Part shown: positions 17,539-27,661 of the stretch, piece after piece | Layout of the letters: every line of letters begins with the position of its first letter | Numbering within the stretch: the stretch's first letter is position 1 | Origin: Pseudomonas saudiphocaensis | Lineage (GTDB): Bacteria > Pseudomonadota > Gammaproteobacteria > Pseudomonadales > Pseudomonadaceae | NCBI RefSeq assembly: GCF_000756775.1 | Contig: NZ_CCSF01000001.1 | Span: 2,976,001-3,040,000, forward strand | DNA: 64,000 bases | Direction of reading: 5' to 3' | Notes under the pieces: model-generated | What the model was told of the DNA's origin: nothing | Databases searched by the model: none | What the model saw: the letters and a program-made list of their open reading frames with translations, nothing else | Made by a program: the position numbers and the translations under genes

Positions 17539-18693
17539 TCAATGCTCCGCCGATAAATGGCGAGAGCCGTGGCGACCAACATCACGGCACTGCCAGAGCA
17601 ATACCAGCAACGCCAGAAAGGCCAGCGTCCAGCATCCGGCGGCGAGCAGCATCCAGCCCGTGTGTTGCCAGCCCAGCAGCGGCGGGACGACTCGCGCCAG
17701 CGCTGCCAGGCTGAGCAGCAACGCCAGCGGATGGATCCAGCGCCGCGCGCCAGGGTCGCGAAAGCGCTGCACCAGTCGCGTGCGTGCCATCACGGCAAAG
17801 GTCAGGCTGCCCAGGGCGCCGACGCTCAGGGCATGCAGCGTGGCGGTGGTCGGCAGGGTCGGGACCAATACATTCAGACCGAGCAGCAGCAAGCCAAGGG
17901 CAAGCCAGGCATAGCCGATCACCAGCGCCAGCAGGTCCATGCGGGTGCGGCAGTGCCATGGCTGCCAGCGCAGCAGGCGCATGCCGGTGAGTGCGCTTGC
18001 TGTGATCAGAATGGCACCGGACAGACGCTGCAGCAGAAGCCACGGAAGGGGTGCCAGCAGCAGCGCAAGGGCCAGCAGGATCAGCACCGCGCCTTCCAGT
18101 TGAGGCTGCACGCGGGCGTTTAGCTGCCGTCCTTCATTTTGAGCATGGCCGGCCAGCGCCGGCGCGATGATGCGTCCGCCCATAAAGAACAGCAGGGCGG
18201 CCAGCAGCAACAGGGCCTCGTGCTGTAGCAGACGAACCAGGCCGTGATCGAGGCCGAAGGCGGTGACCGCGCTGAGCAGCGCGAACCCGCCCACCACCGG
18301 CGCGATGGACTGGTTGCGCCACTTCTTCGCGGCGCCGATAAAGCGTGGCAGCACTTTCCAGACAAGCCCGGCGGCAAACAGCAAAGTGGCGCCTGACGCC
18401 AGCCAAGAGCCGGGCCAGAACAGCGAGCCGAGGCGCGCCAACAGCCAGCAGGCCAGCAGCGCAAGCGTCAGACGCAGCGGTTGCGGGCCAAGCAGGTAAC
18501 CGGCGATCACCGCCAGGGCGAAGCCGAACAGCATTTCACGGGCATGCCCGGCAGGCGTGGCCAAGCCCGGCAGAGCAGGGATCAGGTCAAGCAACCCGAG
18601 CACCGAAATCGGAAGCAGCAGTGCTGCATGCAGCGCAGCAGCGGGAAAGAACCAGGCGTTGGCAAAGGGCAGGCGAGGTTTGCGGGGCTGCAT
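17539..18693 (-). CDS. NnrS family membrane protein
   Basis: A 384-residue, very hydrophobic protein with about 12 predicted membrane helices. The ATG at 18693 follows a GGAGG site; an in-frame ATG 14 codons upstream lacks one. Family-like segments are the N-terminal FANAWFFPAAALHAALLLP, EMLFGFALAVIAGYLLGP, LLFFMGGRIIAPALAGHAQNEG and LHALSVGALGSLTFAVMARTRL, where histidines and the GxL motif typical of NnrS proteins occur. NnrS proteins are haem- and copper-containing membrane proteins linked to denitrification and nitric-oxide stress. No denitrification genes are visible nearby, so the role here is inferred from family alone. Confidence 0.88.
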   Translation of the reverse strand: MQPRKPRLPFANAWFFPAAALHAALLLPISVLGLLDLIPALPGLATPAGHAREMLFGFALAVIAGYLLGPQPLRLTLALLACWLLARLGSLFWPGSWLASGATLLFAAGLVWKVLPRFIGAAKKWRNQSIAPVVGGFALLSAVTAFGLDHGLVRLLQHEALLLLAALLFFMGGRIIAPALAGHAQNEGRQLNARVQPQLEGAVLILLALALLLAPLPWLLLQRLSGAILITASALTGMRLLRWQPWHCRTRMDLLALVIGYAWLALGLLLLGLNVLVPTLPTTATLHALSVGALGSLTFAVMARTRLVQRFRDPGARRWIHPLALLLSLAALARVVPPLLGWQHTGWMLLAAGCWTLAFLALLVLLWQCRDVGRHGSRHLSAEH

Positions 18694-18748
18694 TGCGCCT
18701 CCTGAGTCAGGGATCGACGCCGGTATTGGCTGCACACCTGAAAGCCGC

Positions 18749-19228
18749 TCAGCCCGCAGCGAACTCCGTCAGCGCGTCGCCGGTGAGGCGGTAGCCGATC
18801 CACTCGTTTTGGGGCTTGGCGCCGATGGACTCGTAGAAATCGATGGCCGGCTGGTTCCAGTCCAGCACCGACCACTCGAAGCGACCGCAGCCGCGCGCCA
18901 CCGCCAGTTTGGCCAGGTGGCGCAGCAGCGCCTTGCCGGCACCGATGCCGCGCTGCTGCGGAGTGACGTAGAGGTCTTCCAGATACAGGCCGTGCTTGCC
19001 CAGCCAGGTCGAGTAGTTGAAGAAGTACACCGCATAGCCGATGGGCTCGCCGTCCAGCTCGCAGATCAGGCCGTGGGCCGTGCCGCCGTCGGCGAACAGG
19101 CTGTTCTCGATGCCCGCGACGTCGGTCCTGACCTCGTGCTCGGCCTTCTCGTAGATGGCCAGGTCGGTGATGAAACGCAGAATCAGTGCGGCGTCTTCGC
19201 GTACTGCGGGGCGAATCTCCAGAGGCAT
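18749..19228 (-). CDS. GNAT family N-acetyltransferase
   Basis: A 159-residue GNAT protein. It opens with the typical first strand (LEIRPAVREDAALILRFITDLA) and has the acetyl-CoA loop motif A, LEDLYVTPQQRGIGAGKALLRHLA, with the Q/RxxGxG/A signature. A C-terminal strand-helix (RFEWSVLDWNQPAIDFYESIGAK) ends the domain. The EDLYV and WNxxAIDFYxSIGA motifs resemble the spermidine/diamine acetyltransferase subgroup, so a polyamine or thialysine substrate is possible but not shown. It lies between the NnrS gene and argH, transcribed in the same direction as both. Confidence 0.88.
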   Translation of the reverse strand: MPLEIRPAVREDAALILRFITDLAIYEKAEHEVRTDVAGIENSLFADGGTAHGLICELDGEPIGYAVYFFNYSTWLGKHGLYLEDLYVTPQQRGIGAGKALLRHLAKLAVARGCGRFEWSVLDWNQPAIDFYESIGAKPQNEWIGYRLTGDALTEFAAG

Positions 19229-19404
19229 CTTGCTCTTCCTGAAAGTGTGGTCAGCGCATTACCGCTCCAATTGGGCTGAATCGCTTCCGATGATCGAGGC
19301 GCCGACTCATGGGCCGATAACGGTGCTGCTGCGCAAGATGGCGCAACAGCGTGTTCTTTCGGTATCGAACAGCCGGGCACCGAGATGCACCGGCCGGGGT
19401 GCGA

Positions 19405-20799
19405 TCACCGCGAAGCGAGCAGTGCTTTGCCACGCTCGACGGCGGCACGCACCTGATTCGGCGCGGTGCCGCCGATGTGGTCGCGGGCGTTCACCGAGCC
19501 TTCCAGGGTCAATACGGCGAACACGTCGTCATCGATCTGGTCGCTGAACCGGCGCAGCTCGTCCAAGCTCATTTCGGCCAGGTCCTTGCCGCTGTCCACG
19601 CCGTACTTCACGGCATGGCCGACGATCTCATGGCAGTCACGGAAGGGCAGGCCGCGGCGCACCAGGTAGTCGGCAAGATCAGTGGCAGTGGAGAAACCGC
19701 GCAGCGCCGCTTCACGCATGATTTCGCGCTTGGGCTTGATCGCCGGCACCATGTCGGCGAAGGCGCGCAGGCTGTCGCGCAGGGTGTCGGCGGCGTCGAA
19801 CAGCGGTTCCTTGTCTTCCTGGTTGTCCTTGTTGTAGGCCAGCGGCTGGCCCTTCATCAGCACCAGCAGGCCGGCAAGGGCGCCGAACACACGGCCGGTC
19901 TTGCCACGCACCAGCTCCGGCACGTCCGGGTTCTTCTTCTGCGGCATGATCGAGGAGCCAGTGCAGAAGCGATCAGGCAGGTCGATAAACTGGAACTGGG
20001 CGCTGGTCCAGAGCACCAGCTCTTCGGAGAAGCGCGACAGGTGCATCATCGCCACCGAGGCGGCGGCGCAGAATTCGATGGCGAAGTCGCGATCCGAGAC
20101 GCCGTCCAGCGAGTTGCCGGAGATGGCTTCGAAGCCCAGCAGTTCGCAGGTGATCTCGCGCTGGATCGGGTAGGTGGTGCCGGCCAGCGCGGCCGAGCCC
20201 AGCGGCATGCGGTTGGTGCGCTTGCGGCAATCGACCAAGCGCTCGTAGTCGCGCGAGAGCATCTCGAACCAGGCCAACAGGTGATGACCAAAGGTCACCG
20301 GCTGTGCGGTCTGCAGATGGGTGAAGCCCGGCATGATGGTGTCCGCTTCGGCTTCCGCCAGGCCCAGCAGGCCCTGCTGCAGGCGGGTGATTTCGCCGAG
20401 GATGGTGTCGATCTCGTCGCGCAGCCACAGTCGGATGTCGGTGGCCACCTGGTCGTTGCGGCTGCGTCCGGTGTGCAGTTTCTTGCCGGTGACGCCGATG
20501 CGGTCGGTCAGGCGCGCTTCGATGTTCATGTGCACGTCTTCCAGATCGACGCGCCAGTCGAAGGTGCCGGCTTCGATCTCGGCCTGGATGTCCTTCAGGT
20601 TGGCGATGATCTGGTCGCGCTCGTCGGCGCTCAGAACGCCAGCCTTTTCCAGCATGGTGGCGTGGGCGATGGAGCCCATGATGTCGTGACGGTAGAGGCG
20701 CTTGTCGAACTCGACGGAGGCGGTGAATCGGGCGACGAAGGCGTCGACGGGCTCGCTGAAGCGGCCGCCCCAGGACTGGTTGGTCTTGTCGGTGCTCAT
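19405..20799 (-). CDS. argH: Argininosuccinate lyase
   Basis: A 464-residue cytoplasmic enzyme cleaving argininosuccinate to arginine and fumarate, the last step of arginine synthesis. The ATG at 20799 gives the family start [17 protein letters not shown]; the long upstream open frame has no family likeness. The fumarase-superfamily signature [11 protein letters not shown] lies at residues 281-291 with catalytic Ser in its loop. His161 is in [11 protein letters not shown], and the substrate motif [11 protein letters not shown] lies at 107-117. It is divergent from algZ with 179 bases between starts, as in P. aeruginosa. Confidence 0.97.
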   Translation of the reverse strand: MSTDKTNQSWGGRFSEPVDAFVARFTASVEFDKRLYRHDIMGSIAHATMLEKAGVLSADERDQIIANLKDIQAEIEAGTFDWRVDLEDVHMNIEARLTDRIGVTGKKLHTGRSRNDQVATDIRLWLRDEIDTILGEITRLQQGLLGLAEAEADTIMPGFTHLQTAQPVTFGHHLLAWFEMLSRDYERLVDCRKRTNRMPLGSAALAGTTYPIQREITCELLGFEAISGNSLDGVSDRDFAIEFCAAASVAMMHLSRFSEELVLWTSAQFQFIDLPDRFCTGSSIMPQKKNPDVPELVRGKTGRVFGALAGLLVLMKGQPLAYNKDNQEDKEPLFDAADTLRDSLRAFADMVPAIKPKREIMREAALRGFSTATDLADYLVRRGLPFRDCHEIVGHAVKYGVDSGKDLAEMSLDELRRFSDQIDDDVFAVLTLEGSVNARDHIGGTAPNQVRAAVERGKALLASR

Positions 20800-20978
20800 G
20801 AATGCGCTCGCAGAAAACGGGGACTGTAAAGGCGTGAATGATAACAGGGTTGGCGCCGCTCTCGGAGGCGCGGCGAACAGTGAGCTGCGCAGCATTTCCG
20901 AACTTTGTCGCTGGCTCCGTGCGCGGGTGCCTTGCGGTCGTGCCGGGGCGCGCGGACACTGCCGGCATGCAGAAGAAC

Positions 20979-22034
20979 ATGTCAAAAAGCGCACACCCGA
21001 CGACGGACGATTTTTTCGTGCCCGAGCTGTGTCAGCCCGAAGCTTTGCTCGGACTGGTGCTGCTGGCCGAATTGCTGGTCCTGGTGTTGGTGCTGGCGCA
21101 GCCGATGCAGCCGGGATTCGACTGGGTGCGCCTGGCGCTGACCTCACTGTTCGTGCAGTGGGTCATGTTGCTGTCGGTGGGGTTGACCTGCCGGCTGCGA
21201 CCGCTGTTGGCCAGGCTGTCGCCCTGGCTGGCCGGGCTCGCCTGCTGTGCATTGGTGGTGGGTCTGACCCTGGGCTGCACCGCCGTGGCCGATATCTATC
21301 AGCTGGGTGGGCCGCTGTCCCGCGAGGGGGAAGTGAATCTCTACCTGCGCCATGCGCTGATCGGCCTGATCATGTCGGGCCTGCTGCTGCGCTACTTTTA
21401 CCTGCAGAGCCAGTGGCGACGGCAGGAGCAGGCCGAGTTGCGGGCCCGCATCGAGTCGTTGCAGGCACGGATTCGCCCGCATTTCCTGTTCAACAGCCTG
21501 AACAGCATCGCCAGTCTGGTAGCCACCGATCAACGCCAGGCCGAGCAGGCGGTGCTGGACCTTTCCGATCTGTTTCGGGCCAGCCTGGCTCGTCCCGGCG
21601 CGCTGGTGCCTTGGTGCGAGGAGCTGGAGCTGGCGCGGCGCTATCTGTCCATCGAGCGTTACCGGCTCGGTGACCGATTGCAGGTGGAGTGGCAGGTGGA
21701 AGGCGTTCCCGATGATCTGCCCATTCCGCAACTGACGCTGCAGCCGCTGCTGGAGAACGCCCTGATTCATGGCATTCAGCCGCGAATCGAGGGTGGAACG
21801 GTCAGCGTAAGCGCGTTTTACGCTGATGGCGTGTTTCATTTGCAGGTCAGTAATCCCTATGACGAGACCGCTCAAGCACCGCCCTCGCGCGGCACCCAAC
21901 AGGCGTTACTCAACATAGACGCACGACTAACGGCACTTTTCGGTCCCGCGGCGAGTCTCAGCGTGGAGTGGCGTAACGCCCGTTACTACACTTGTCTACG
22001 CTATCCATGTGCGACCCAAAAGCAGGAAGCCTGA
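20979..22034 (+). CDS. algZ: Sensor histidine kinase AlgZ/FimS (LytS type)
   Basis: A 351-residue protein from ATG 20979, where AGAAG precedes the start; ATG 20967 is an alternative adding four residues. Four hydrophobic segments lie in residues ~22-142, then a coiled helix leads to His168 in [18 protein letters not shown], the LytS/His_kinase motif. The ATP-binding part has the unusual N box [16 protein letters not shown] and a reduced glycine region, as in AlgZ. The algR gene follows five bases after the stop. In P. aeruginosa FimS/AlgZ and AlgR control alginate synthesis, twitching through minor pilins, and virulence. Kinase/phosphatase balance controls AlgR phosphorylation. Confidence 0.93.
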   Translation: MSKSAHPTTDDFFVPELCQPEALLGLVLLAELLVLVLVLAQPMQPGFDWVRLALTSLFVQWVMLLSVGLTCRLRPLLARLSPWLAGLACCALVVGLTLGCTAVADIYQLGGPLSREGEVNLYLRHALIGLIMSGLLLRYFYLQSQWRRQEQAELRARIESLQARIRPHFLFNSLNSIASLVATDQRQAEQAVLDLSDLFRASLARPGALVPWCEELELARRYLSIERYRLGDRLQVEWQVEGVPDDLPIPQLTLQPLLENALIHGIQPRIEGGTVSVSAFYADGVFHLQVSNPYDETAQAPPSRGTQQALLNIDARLTALFGPAASLSVEWRNARYYTCLRYPCATQKQEA

Positions 22035-22039
22035 TCCAT

Positions 22040-22786
22040 ATGAATGTGCTGATTGTCGATGACGAACCTCTGGCACGCGAACGCCTCGGCCGCCTAGTAG
22101 GTGAACTTGACGGCTATCGTGTCCTGGAACCTTCCGCAAGCAATGGCGAAGAAGCCCTGACTCTGATCGAAGAGTTGCGGCCCGATATCGTCCTGCTGGA
22201 TATCCGCATGCCGGGCCTCGATGGCCTGCAGGTTGCGGCAAAACTGTGCGAGCGCGATGCGCCGCCCGCTGTCATCTTCTGCACAGCCCATGACGAATTT
22301 GCCCTTGAGGCGTTCCAGGTCAGTGCGGTTGGCTATCTGGTCAAGCCGGTACGCCCAGAACATCTGGCCGAAGCGCTGAAAAAGGCAGAACGACCCAATC
22401 GCGTCCAGTTGGCAGCGCTGACCCGGCCTGCTGCCGTTACCGGTGGCGGCCCGCGCAGCCATATCAGCGCGCGCACCCGCAAAGGCATCGAGTTGATTCC
22501 GCTGGACCAGGTGATCTACTTCATCGCCGATCACAAGTACGTCACCCTGCGCCACGAACACGGCGAGGTACTGCTGGATGAACCACTGAAAGCCCTGGAA
22601 GACGAATTCGGCGAGCGCTTCGTGCGGGTTCACCGTAACGCGCTGGTCTACCGTGACCGTATCGAGCGTTTGCAGCGCACACCGCTGGGGCATTTTCAGC
22701 TGTACCTGAAGGGGCTTGATAACGAGCCGCTGACGGTCAGCCGACGGCATGTCGCCGGGGTGCGCAAGTTGATGAGTACGCTATAA
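22040..22786 (+). CDS. algR: LytTR response regulator AlgR
   Basis: A 248-residue protein, exactly the length of P. aeruginosa AlgR. The REC domain has Asp7-Asp8, phosphoacceptor Asp54 in PDIVLLDIRMPG, Thr in CTAHDEF and Lys in GYLVKPVRPEHL. The C-terminal LytTR DNA-binding domain begins near residue 145 (ISARTRKGIELIPLDQVIYFIADHKYVTL) with the conserved VHRNALV. AlgR binds CCGTTCGTC-type sites. It is encoded five bases downstream of algZ and upstream of hemC, the conserved order. One candidate site in this window lies before the Flp pilin gene. Confidence 0.97.
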   Translation: MNVLIVDDEPLARERLGRLVGELDGYRVLEPSASNGEEALTLIEELRPDIVLLDIRMPGLDGLQVAAKLCERDAPPAVIFCTAHDEFALEAFQVSAVGYLVKPVRPEHLAEALKKAERPNRVQLAALTRPAAVTGGGPRSHISARTRKGIELIPLDQVIYFIADHKYVTLRHEHGEVLLDEPLKALEDEFGERFVRVHRNALVYRDRIERLQRTPLGHFQLYLKGLDNEPLTVSRRHVAGVRKLMSTL

Positions 22787-22886
22787 CAGACCCGTCGCTT
22801 AGGACTGCTTCCTTGATTCCTGCCAAACCAGCGGCAGGGTCGGGCCTGTTATCATCCTCGGCAATTCATCTGTTCTGGAATTGTCC

Positions 22887-23825
22887 ATGTCTCGCGAAAT
22901 CCGCATCGCCACCCGCAAGAGCGCCCTGGCCCTTTGGCAGGCCGAATACGTCAAAGCGCGCCTTGAAGCTGCACATCCCCACGTAACGGTAAGCCTGGTG
23001 CCCATGGTCAGCCGTGGTGACAAATTGCTGGATGCGCCGCTGGCGAAGATTGGTGGCAAGGGCCTGTTCGTCAAGGAACTGGAAACCGCGCTGCTGGAGA
23101 ACGAGGCCGATATCGCAGTGCACTCCATGAAGGATGTACCGATGGAGTTCCCCGAGGGGCTCGGCCTGTATTGCATCTGCGAGCGTGAAGACCCTCGCGA
23201 CGCCTTCGTCTCCAACCATTTCGAAAGTTTTGATGCACTGCCGCCCGGCGCAGTGGTCGGCACTTCCAGTCTGCGCCGTCAGGCACAGCTGTTGGCTCGC
23301 CGCCCGGATCTGAAAATCCAGTTTCTGCGCGGCAACGTCAACACCCGCCTGGCCAAGCTCGATGCCGGTGAGTATGACGCCATCATTCTTGCCGCTGCGG
23401 GGCTGATCCGCCTTGGCTTCGGCGAGCGCATACGCTCCAGCATCAGCGTCGAAGACAGCCTGCCCGCGGGCGGCCAGGGCGCTGTGGGCATCGAATGCCG
23501 CACCGGCGACAGTGAGCTGCACCAGTTGCTTGAATGTCTGAATCACCCGGAAACCGCATCGCGGGTCACTGCCGAGCGTGCGCTGAACCGTCATCTGAAC
23601 GGCGGCTGCCAGGTACCTATCGCCTGTTATGCCGTACTCGAAGGCGACCAGCTGTGGCTGCGTGGTCTGGTCGGTCAGCCCGATGGCGGCCTGTTGCTGC
23701 GTGCCGAAGGTCGTGCGCCGGCCGCTGAGGCCGAGGCGCTGGGCGTGAAGATCGCCGATGAACTGCTGGCGCAGGGCGCCGGGAAGATTCTTCAGGACAT
23801 CTACGGCGAGGCCGGCAAGGCGTGA
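22887..23825 (+). CDS. hemC: Porphobilinogen deaminase
   Basis: A 312-residue cytoplasmic enzyme joining four porphobilinogens into hydroxymethylbilane for haem and sirohaem. The ATG at 22887 gives [21 protein letters not shown]; the TTG two codons upstream is not needed. The dipyrromethane cofactor attaches to Cys241 in [12 protein letters not shown]. The catalytic Asp lies in [14 protein letters not shown], and the basic substrate residues are in [11 protein letters not shown] and LRGNVNTRL. The stop overlaps hemD (GTGA), so the two steps are translationally coupled. Confidence 0.97.
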   Translation: MSREIRIATRKSALALWQAEYVKARLEAAHPHVTVSLVPMVSRGDKLLDAPLAKIGGKGLFVKELETALLENEADIAVHSMKDVPMEFPEGLGLYCICEREDPRDAFVSNHFESFDALPPGAVVGTSSLRRQAQLLARRPDLKIQFLRGNVNTRLAKLDAGEYDAIILAAAGLIRLGFGERIRSSISVEDSLPAGGQGAVGIECRTGDSELHQLLECLNHPETASRVTAERALNRHLNGGCQVPIACYAVLEGDQLWLRGLVGQPDGGLLLRAEGRAPAAEAEALGVKIADELLAQGAGKILQDIYGEAGKA

Positions 23826-24595
23826 GTGGCTGGCGGCTACTGCTGACTCGGCCGGCCGACGAGTGCGTCGCACTGTCAGCTGCGCTGTCGGCGGAGGGCA
23901 TTCAGAGCGCGAGCCTGCCGCTGCTGGCCATCGAGCCGCTGGCGGAAACCCCCGAGCAGCGTGCAGCCATCCTTGCGCTGGATCGCTACTGTGCGGTCGT
24001 GGTGGTCAGCAAGCCGGCGGCCCGGATTGGACTGGAACTGTTGGACCGCTACTGGCCGCAGCCGCCGCAGGCGCTGGTCTGGTTCAGTGTCGGTGGCGCC
24101 ACCGGCACGTTGCTGAAAGATCATGGTCTGGACGCAAGCTGGCCACTTGGCGCCGACGACAGCGAAGCGCTGTTGGCGCTGCCGCGGTTCAACGAGGTGC
24201 TGGAAGCTGCAACCCAGCCCAGGGTCCTGATCCTGCGTGGTGAGGGTGGCCGCGAGCTGCTGACCGAAACGCTGCGCGAGCGCGGCGTGCAGGTGGACAG
24301 GCTGGAACTCTACCGGCGCTGTCTGCCCGAATATCCGCCAGGCACGTTGGTCGAAACCCTGCGCTCGCAGCAACTCAACGGCGTGCTGATCAGCAGCGGA
24401 CAAGGTCTGGAGTCGCTGCATGCTCTGGCAGGCGGGGACTGGCCCGAACTTTGTGAGCTACCCTTGTTCGTACCCAGTCCCCGAGTTGCAAAAATGGCTG
24501 CAGCCTTGGGCGCAAAAAGAATAGTGGACTGCCGCGGTGCTGGAGCCGCGGCCTTGCTGGTGGCGCTGCGGGCAACACCCGTGCCCGCACATTGA
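23822..24595 (+). CDS. hemD: Uroporphyrinogen-III synthase
   Basis: A 257-residue enzyme closing and inverting ring D of hydroxymethylbilane to give uroporphyrinogen III. It starts with GTG at 23822, overlapping the hemC stop. The family is poorly conserved; supporting features are the N-terminal [68 protein letters not shown] and the C-terminal [15 protein letters not shown], all in the expected order of the two-domain fold. hemX follows directly, so it forms part of a hemCDXY operon. Confidence 0.93.
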   Translation: MSGWRLLLTRPADECVALSAALSAEGIQSASLPLLAIEPLAETPEQRAAILALDRYCAVVVVSKPAARIGLELLDRYWPQPPQALVWFSVGGATGTLLKDHGLDASWPLGADDSEALLALPRFNEVLEAATQPRVLILRGEGGRELLTETLRERGVQVDRLELYRRCLPEYPPGTLVETLRSQQLNGVLISSGQGLESLHALAGGDWPELCELPLFVPSPRVAKMAAALGAKRIVDCRGAGAAALLVALRATPVPAH

Positions 24596-24612
24596 ACGCA
24601 AAGGATGGAAAT

Positions 24613-25830
24613 GTGAGCGAATCAGATTCCGATAAGTCGCCTCGGCAACCTTCAAAGCAGGACTCCGTAACCCCCGAAAGCAAAACGCCTCCGAGCCAGG
24701 CCGCTGGCGTCACGCCCGGCGGCAAAACCGGCCCTGCAAAACCTAAGGTCGAGCAAAAGGGTGGGCGCGGCGCACTGGCCGGCCTCGCGCTGCTGGTTGG
24801 TTTGGCCGGCCTGGCTGCTGGCGGCTACAGTGTCTGGCAACTGCAGCAACTGGCGGGAAAGGAGGCGCTGCAGATCACGGAACTGCAGTCGGCGAACCGC
24901 CAGGAAATGGCTCAGTTCAGCGAGCAAACTCGGCAGTTGGCGGGTCGTCTGACGCGCCTGGAGCAGTTGTCCACAGAAGAACAGCTGGGTGAGCAACGTC
25001 GCCTGGTGGCCCAGCTACAGGCCGATCAGCAGCGACTGTCCGGGCGCGTAGAGCAGGTTCTGGGCGCTAGCCGCGAGCAGTGGCAACTGGCTGAGGCCGA
25101 GCACCTGCTGCGCATGGCGATGCTGCGTCTGTCAGCCATGCAGGATGTGAACAGCGCCGTTTCGCTGGTCGAGGAGGCGGACCTGATTTTGCGCCGGCAG
25201 GACGACCCTGGCGCCTACGCCGCACGGCAAAAAATGCTCGAAGGCCTTGAAGCCCTGCGCAGCCTGCCCGAGCTGGACCGTACCGGCCTGTTCCTGCAGC
25301 TGGGCGCGTTGGGCGGCCAGGCGAACCAGCTAAGCGCCCTGGCGCCCGAGTTCCAGCTTGGTCAGGCCCAGCCCGAAAGCCAGGGAGAAAGCCGCTGGCA
25401 GCAGTGGCTGGATGAGCTGACCCGCTATGTACGCATCGATTTCGATGCCGGTACCGACGTCAAGCCTCTGCTTGCCGGGCAAAGTCTGGCCCAGGTGCGC
25501 CTGGCCCTCTCGCTGGCCATCGAGCAGGCGCAATGGGCGGTGCTCAATGGCAATACGGAAGTCTATCGACAGTCGCTGGCCCAGGCCGTGCGGCTGATCG
25601 AGGATCACTTCAACGAAGACAACGGCCAGAGCCGTGGGCTGCGCGACCGTATCGAGGCGCTGTCCTCGCGCCAGGTTGCGGTGACCTTGCCGGATCTTGC
25701 TCCTGCGCTGCAGACCCTGCAGGCCTATGTGCAAAAACGCCAGAACGGCCAGGGCGACGAGCCGGTCGAGGCGGACGAAGCACCCGCCGGCGAAGATGAG
25801 CAGCCGAGTGAAGAGGATCTGCGCACATGA
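24613..25830 (+). CDS. hemX: HemX membrane protein
   Basis: A 405-residue protein. The GTG at 24613 was chosen for its AAGGATGGAAAT ribosome site; a TTG at 24592 overlapping the hemD stop is possible but less likely. A ~50-residue Ser/Pro/Lys-rich cytoplasmic tail precedes one transmembrane helix (residues ~53-73). A long coiled coil (~75-160, heptads of Gln/Leu/Glu) and a helical periplasmic domain follow, with an acidic C-terminus. Proteobacterial HemX lies with hemD and hemY; its earlier label as a uroporphyrinogen methyltransferase is not supported by motifs here. It overlaps hemY by four bases. A membrane scaffold role is inferred. Confidence 0.88.
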   Translation: MSESDSDKSPRQPSKQDSVTPESKTPPSQAAGVTPGGKTGPAKPKVEQKGGRGALAGLALLVGLAGLAAGGYSVWQLQQLAGKEALQITELQSANRQEMAQFSEQTRQLAGRLTRLEQLSTEEQLGEQRRLVAQLQADQQRLSGRVEQVLGASREQWQLAEAEHLLRMAMLRLSAMQDVNSAVSLVEEADLILRRQDDPGAYAARQKMLEGLEALRSLPELDRTGLFLQLGALGGQANQLSALAPEFQLGQAQPESQGESRWQQWLDELTRYVRIDFDAGTDVKPLLAGQSLAQVRLALSLAIEQAQWAVLNGNTEVYRQSLAQAVRLIEDHFNEDNGQSRGLRDRIEALSSRQVAVTLPDLAPALQTLQAYVQKRQNGQGDEPVEADEAPAGEDEQPSEEDLRT

Positions 25831-27065
25831 AGCGGTTTGCTCTGTTCCTCATCGTCTTGCTCGCCATCATTGGTGCAGTCGGCTGGGCCGTCTCCAAGGA
25901 CCCCGGCTACGTACTGATCAGCTATGACCGCTTTCGCTATGAGTCCAGCCTCTGGGTTCTGATCGGGCTGATACTCGTCGTCTGGTTGCTGGTGGTGCTG
26001 GTGCACAGGATTCTGGGTGTGCTGCAGCTCTCTGGAGCGTTGGTCAATCCGTGGTCACGTCGCCACCGCGAGCGCCGTATCGCCAAGGCTTCGCGCAATG
26101 GCCTGCGCGAGCTGGCCGAGGGGCAGTGGAGCAGCGCTCTGGCCAACTTGCAGATTGCTGCCGAGCATGACCGCCAGCCGCTGGTGCATTTCCTGGGCGC
26201 GGCACGGGCTGCCAATGAGCTGGGCCGGCACGAGCAGAGCGATGAGCTGCTGCGGCGTGCGCGGGAGCGTGAGCCCGGCGCCGGCATGGCTATCGGCCTG
26301 ACCCAGGCCCAGCTGCAGATCGACAGGGGCCAGTATGTCGAGGCGCGCGAGACCCTGAACGGACTGCATGGCGACCATCCGCGTCATCACCACGTGCTGA
26401 CGCTGCTGCAGCAGCTTTATGTGCAACTGCAGGACTGGCCCGCGCTGTGCCGCCTGCTGCCGGAACTGCGCAAGCATCGCGCGTTGCCGCCGGCACGCCT
26501 GGACGAGCTGGAGTTGTTGGCCTGGACGGCAGCCGTCGAGCAGGCTTCGCAGCTGCCCGAAGCGAGCGCCGAAGAGGCGCGGCAGGCACTCGCACAGCGC
26601 TGGCAGAATTCGCCGAGCGGCCTGCGCAATGAGCCGGCGCTGGTGCGCGCGTATGCCGACGGACTTGCCCGCCTTGGCAATGAGGCCAAGGCCGAGGAAG
26701 TCTTGCGTGCGGCGCTGAAGAAACATTTCGACGACCGCCTGGTGGAACGCTACGGGCGTGTCCAGGGGCAGGAGCCATCGCGCCAGCTGAGCCTGGCCGA
26801 AAGCTGGCTGAAAGATCACCCGGACAATGCCGAGCTGTTGCTGGCACTGGGCCGCTTGAGCCAGCGCAATGAGCTCTGGGGTAAGGCGCGCGACTATTTC
26901 GAAGCCAGCTTGCGCCTCGAGCACCGCCCGCAAACCTGTGCCGAACTGGCGCGGCTACTGGCGCAGCTGGGTGACAAGGAGCGCAGCAACCGCCTGTTCC
27001 AGGAAGGCCTCGGTTTGGTCGACGGTTCTGGCGGCAAGGCTCTGCCGGCAATCAGTAATAGCTAG
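25827..27065 (+). CDS. hemY: HemY TPR membrane protein
   Basis: A 412-residue protein starting at ATG 25827 (ATGA overlap with hemX). Two N-terminal transmembrane helices (about residues 4-22 and 40-65) enclose a short loop (SKDPGYVLISYDRFRYESSLW), the conserved HemY_N motif. The remaining ~320 residues are helical with TPR-like repeats (ANLQIAAEHDRQPLVHFLGAARAANELGR and similar). This is the proteobacterial HemY of unknown precise role, not the protoporphyrinogen oxidase given the same name in Bacillus. It ends the hemCDXY series and is followed by a terminator. Confidence 0.9.
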   Translation: MKRFALFLIVLLAIIGAVGWAVSKDPGYVLISYDRFRYESSLWVLIGLILVVWLLVVLVHRILGVLQLSGALVNPWSRRHRERRIAKASRNGLRELAEGQWSSALANLQIAAEHDRQPLVHFLGAARAANELGRHEQSDELLRRAREREPGAGMAIGLTQAQLQIDRGQYVEARETLNGLHGDHPRHHHVLTLLQQLYVQLQDWPALCRLLPELRKHRALPPARLDELELLAWTAAVEQASQLPEASAEEARQALAQRWQNSPSGLRNEPALVRAYADGLARLGNEAKAEEVLRAALKKHFDDRLVERYGRVQGQEPSRQLSLAESWLKDHPDNAELLLALGRLSQRNELWGKARDYFEASLRLEHRPQTCAELARLLAQLGDKERSNRLFQEGLGLVDGSGGKALPAISNS

Positions 27066-27073
27066 TAACGCAG

Positions 27074-27099
27074 CAGGCGCCCAGAGAGGCGCCTGTTTT
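27074..27099 (+). terminator. Rho-independent terminator after hemY
   Basis: A perfect 8-base stem, CAGGCGCC (27074-27081) with GGCGCCTG (27088-27095), has a six-base loop and is followed by TTTT. It lies nine bases after the hemY stop and ends the haem-biosynthesis transcript before dsbB. Confidence 0.85.
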
Positions 27100-27169
27100 C
27101 ATCCTGGCCATGCTTGCAGCTTGCCGCACAGGCTAATACCGTAGCGGACTTTCCTGCTGCGGAGCCGCC

Positions 27170-27661
27170 ATGAAGCTGGCCAGTCCTCGTTCTATGTTTT
27201 ATCTGGCATTCATCGGCTGCGTGCTGATGATGCTCGCTGCCCTCTATCTGGAACACGTGGTCGGTCTGGCGCCGTGCCCGCTGTGCATCGTGCAGAGAAT
27301 CTGCGTGATTGCCTTCGCCCTTGTATGTCTGGTTGCTGCATTGCACGGGCCGGGCAAGGCCGGTCGACGCGGCTATTCGGTCCTGGCGCTGTTGACTGCG
27401 CTGGCCGGTGGTGCGACGGCGATTCGCCAGATCTGGTTGCAAAATATTCCGGCCGACCAGCTGCCCAGCTGTCTGCCCAGCCTCGAATACATGATGGATG
27501 CGCTGCCGTTCCAGGAGATCGCCCGCCTGGTGCTGCATGGCACGGCCGAGTGCGCTGAAGTCAGCTGGACCCTGTTCGGCATGAGTATTCCCGAATGGAC
27601 CTTGTTGTCGTTCATCGCCATGGTGCTGTTCTGTTTCTGGCAGATGCTGCGCCGCGACTGA
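27170..27661 (+). CDS. dsbB: Disulfide bond formation protein DsbB
   Basis: A 163-residue inner-membrane protein with four predicted helices that re-oxidises DsbA and passes electrons to quinone. It has both essential cysteine pairs: Cys36-x-x-Cys39 (APCPLCIVQR) in the first periplasmic loop, and Cys101 (LPSCLP) with Cys128 (GTAECAEVSW) in the second. The quinone-binding Arg follows the first pair (CIVQRI). The length matches the family. Pseudomonads often carry two DsbB-type proteins; this one lies between the haem genes and algQ, as in P. aeruginosa. Confidence 0.95.
   Translation: MKLASPRSMFYLAFIGCVLMMLAALYLEHVVGLAPCPLCIVQRICVIAFALVCLVAALHGPGKAGRRGYSVLALLTALAGGATAIRQIWLQNIPADQLPSCLPSLEYMMDALPFQEIARLVLHGTAECAEVSWTLFGMSIPEWTLLSFIAMVLFCFWQMLRRD

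Noticed and set aside
19351-20829. 492-codon open frame antisense to argH
   Set aside because: It mirrors argH codon structure and has no recognisable domain.
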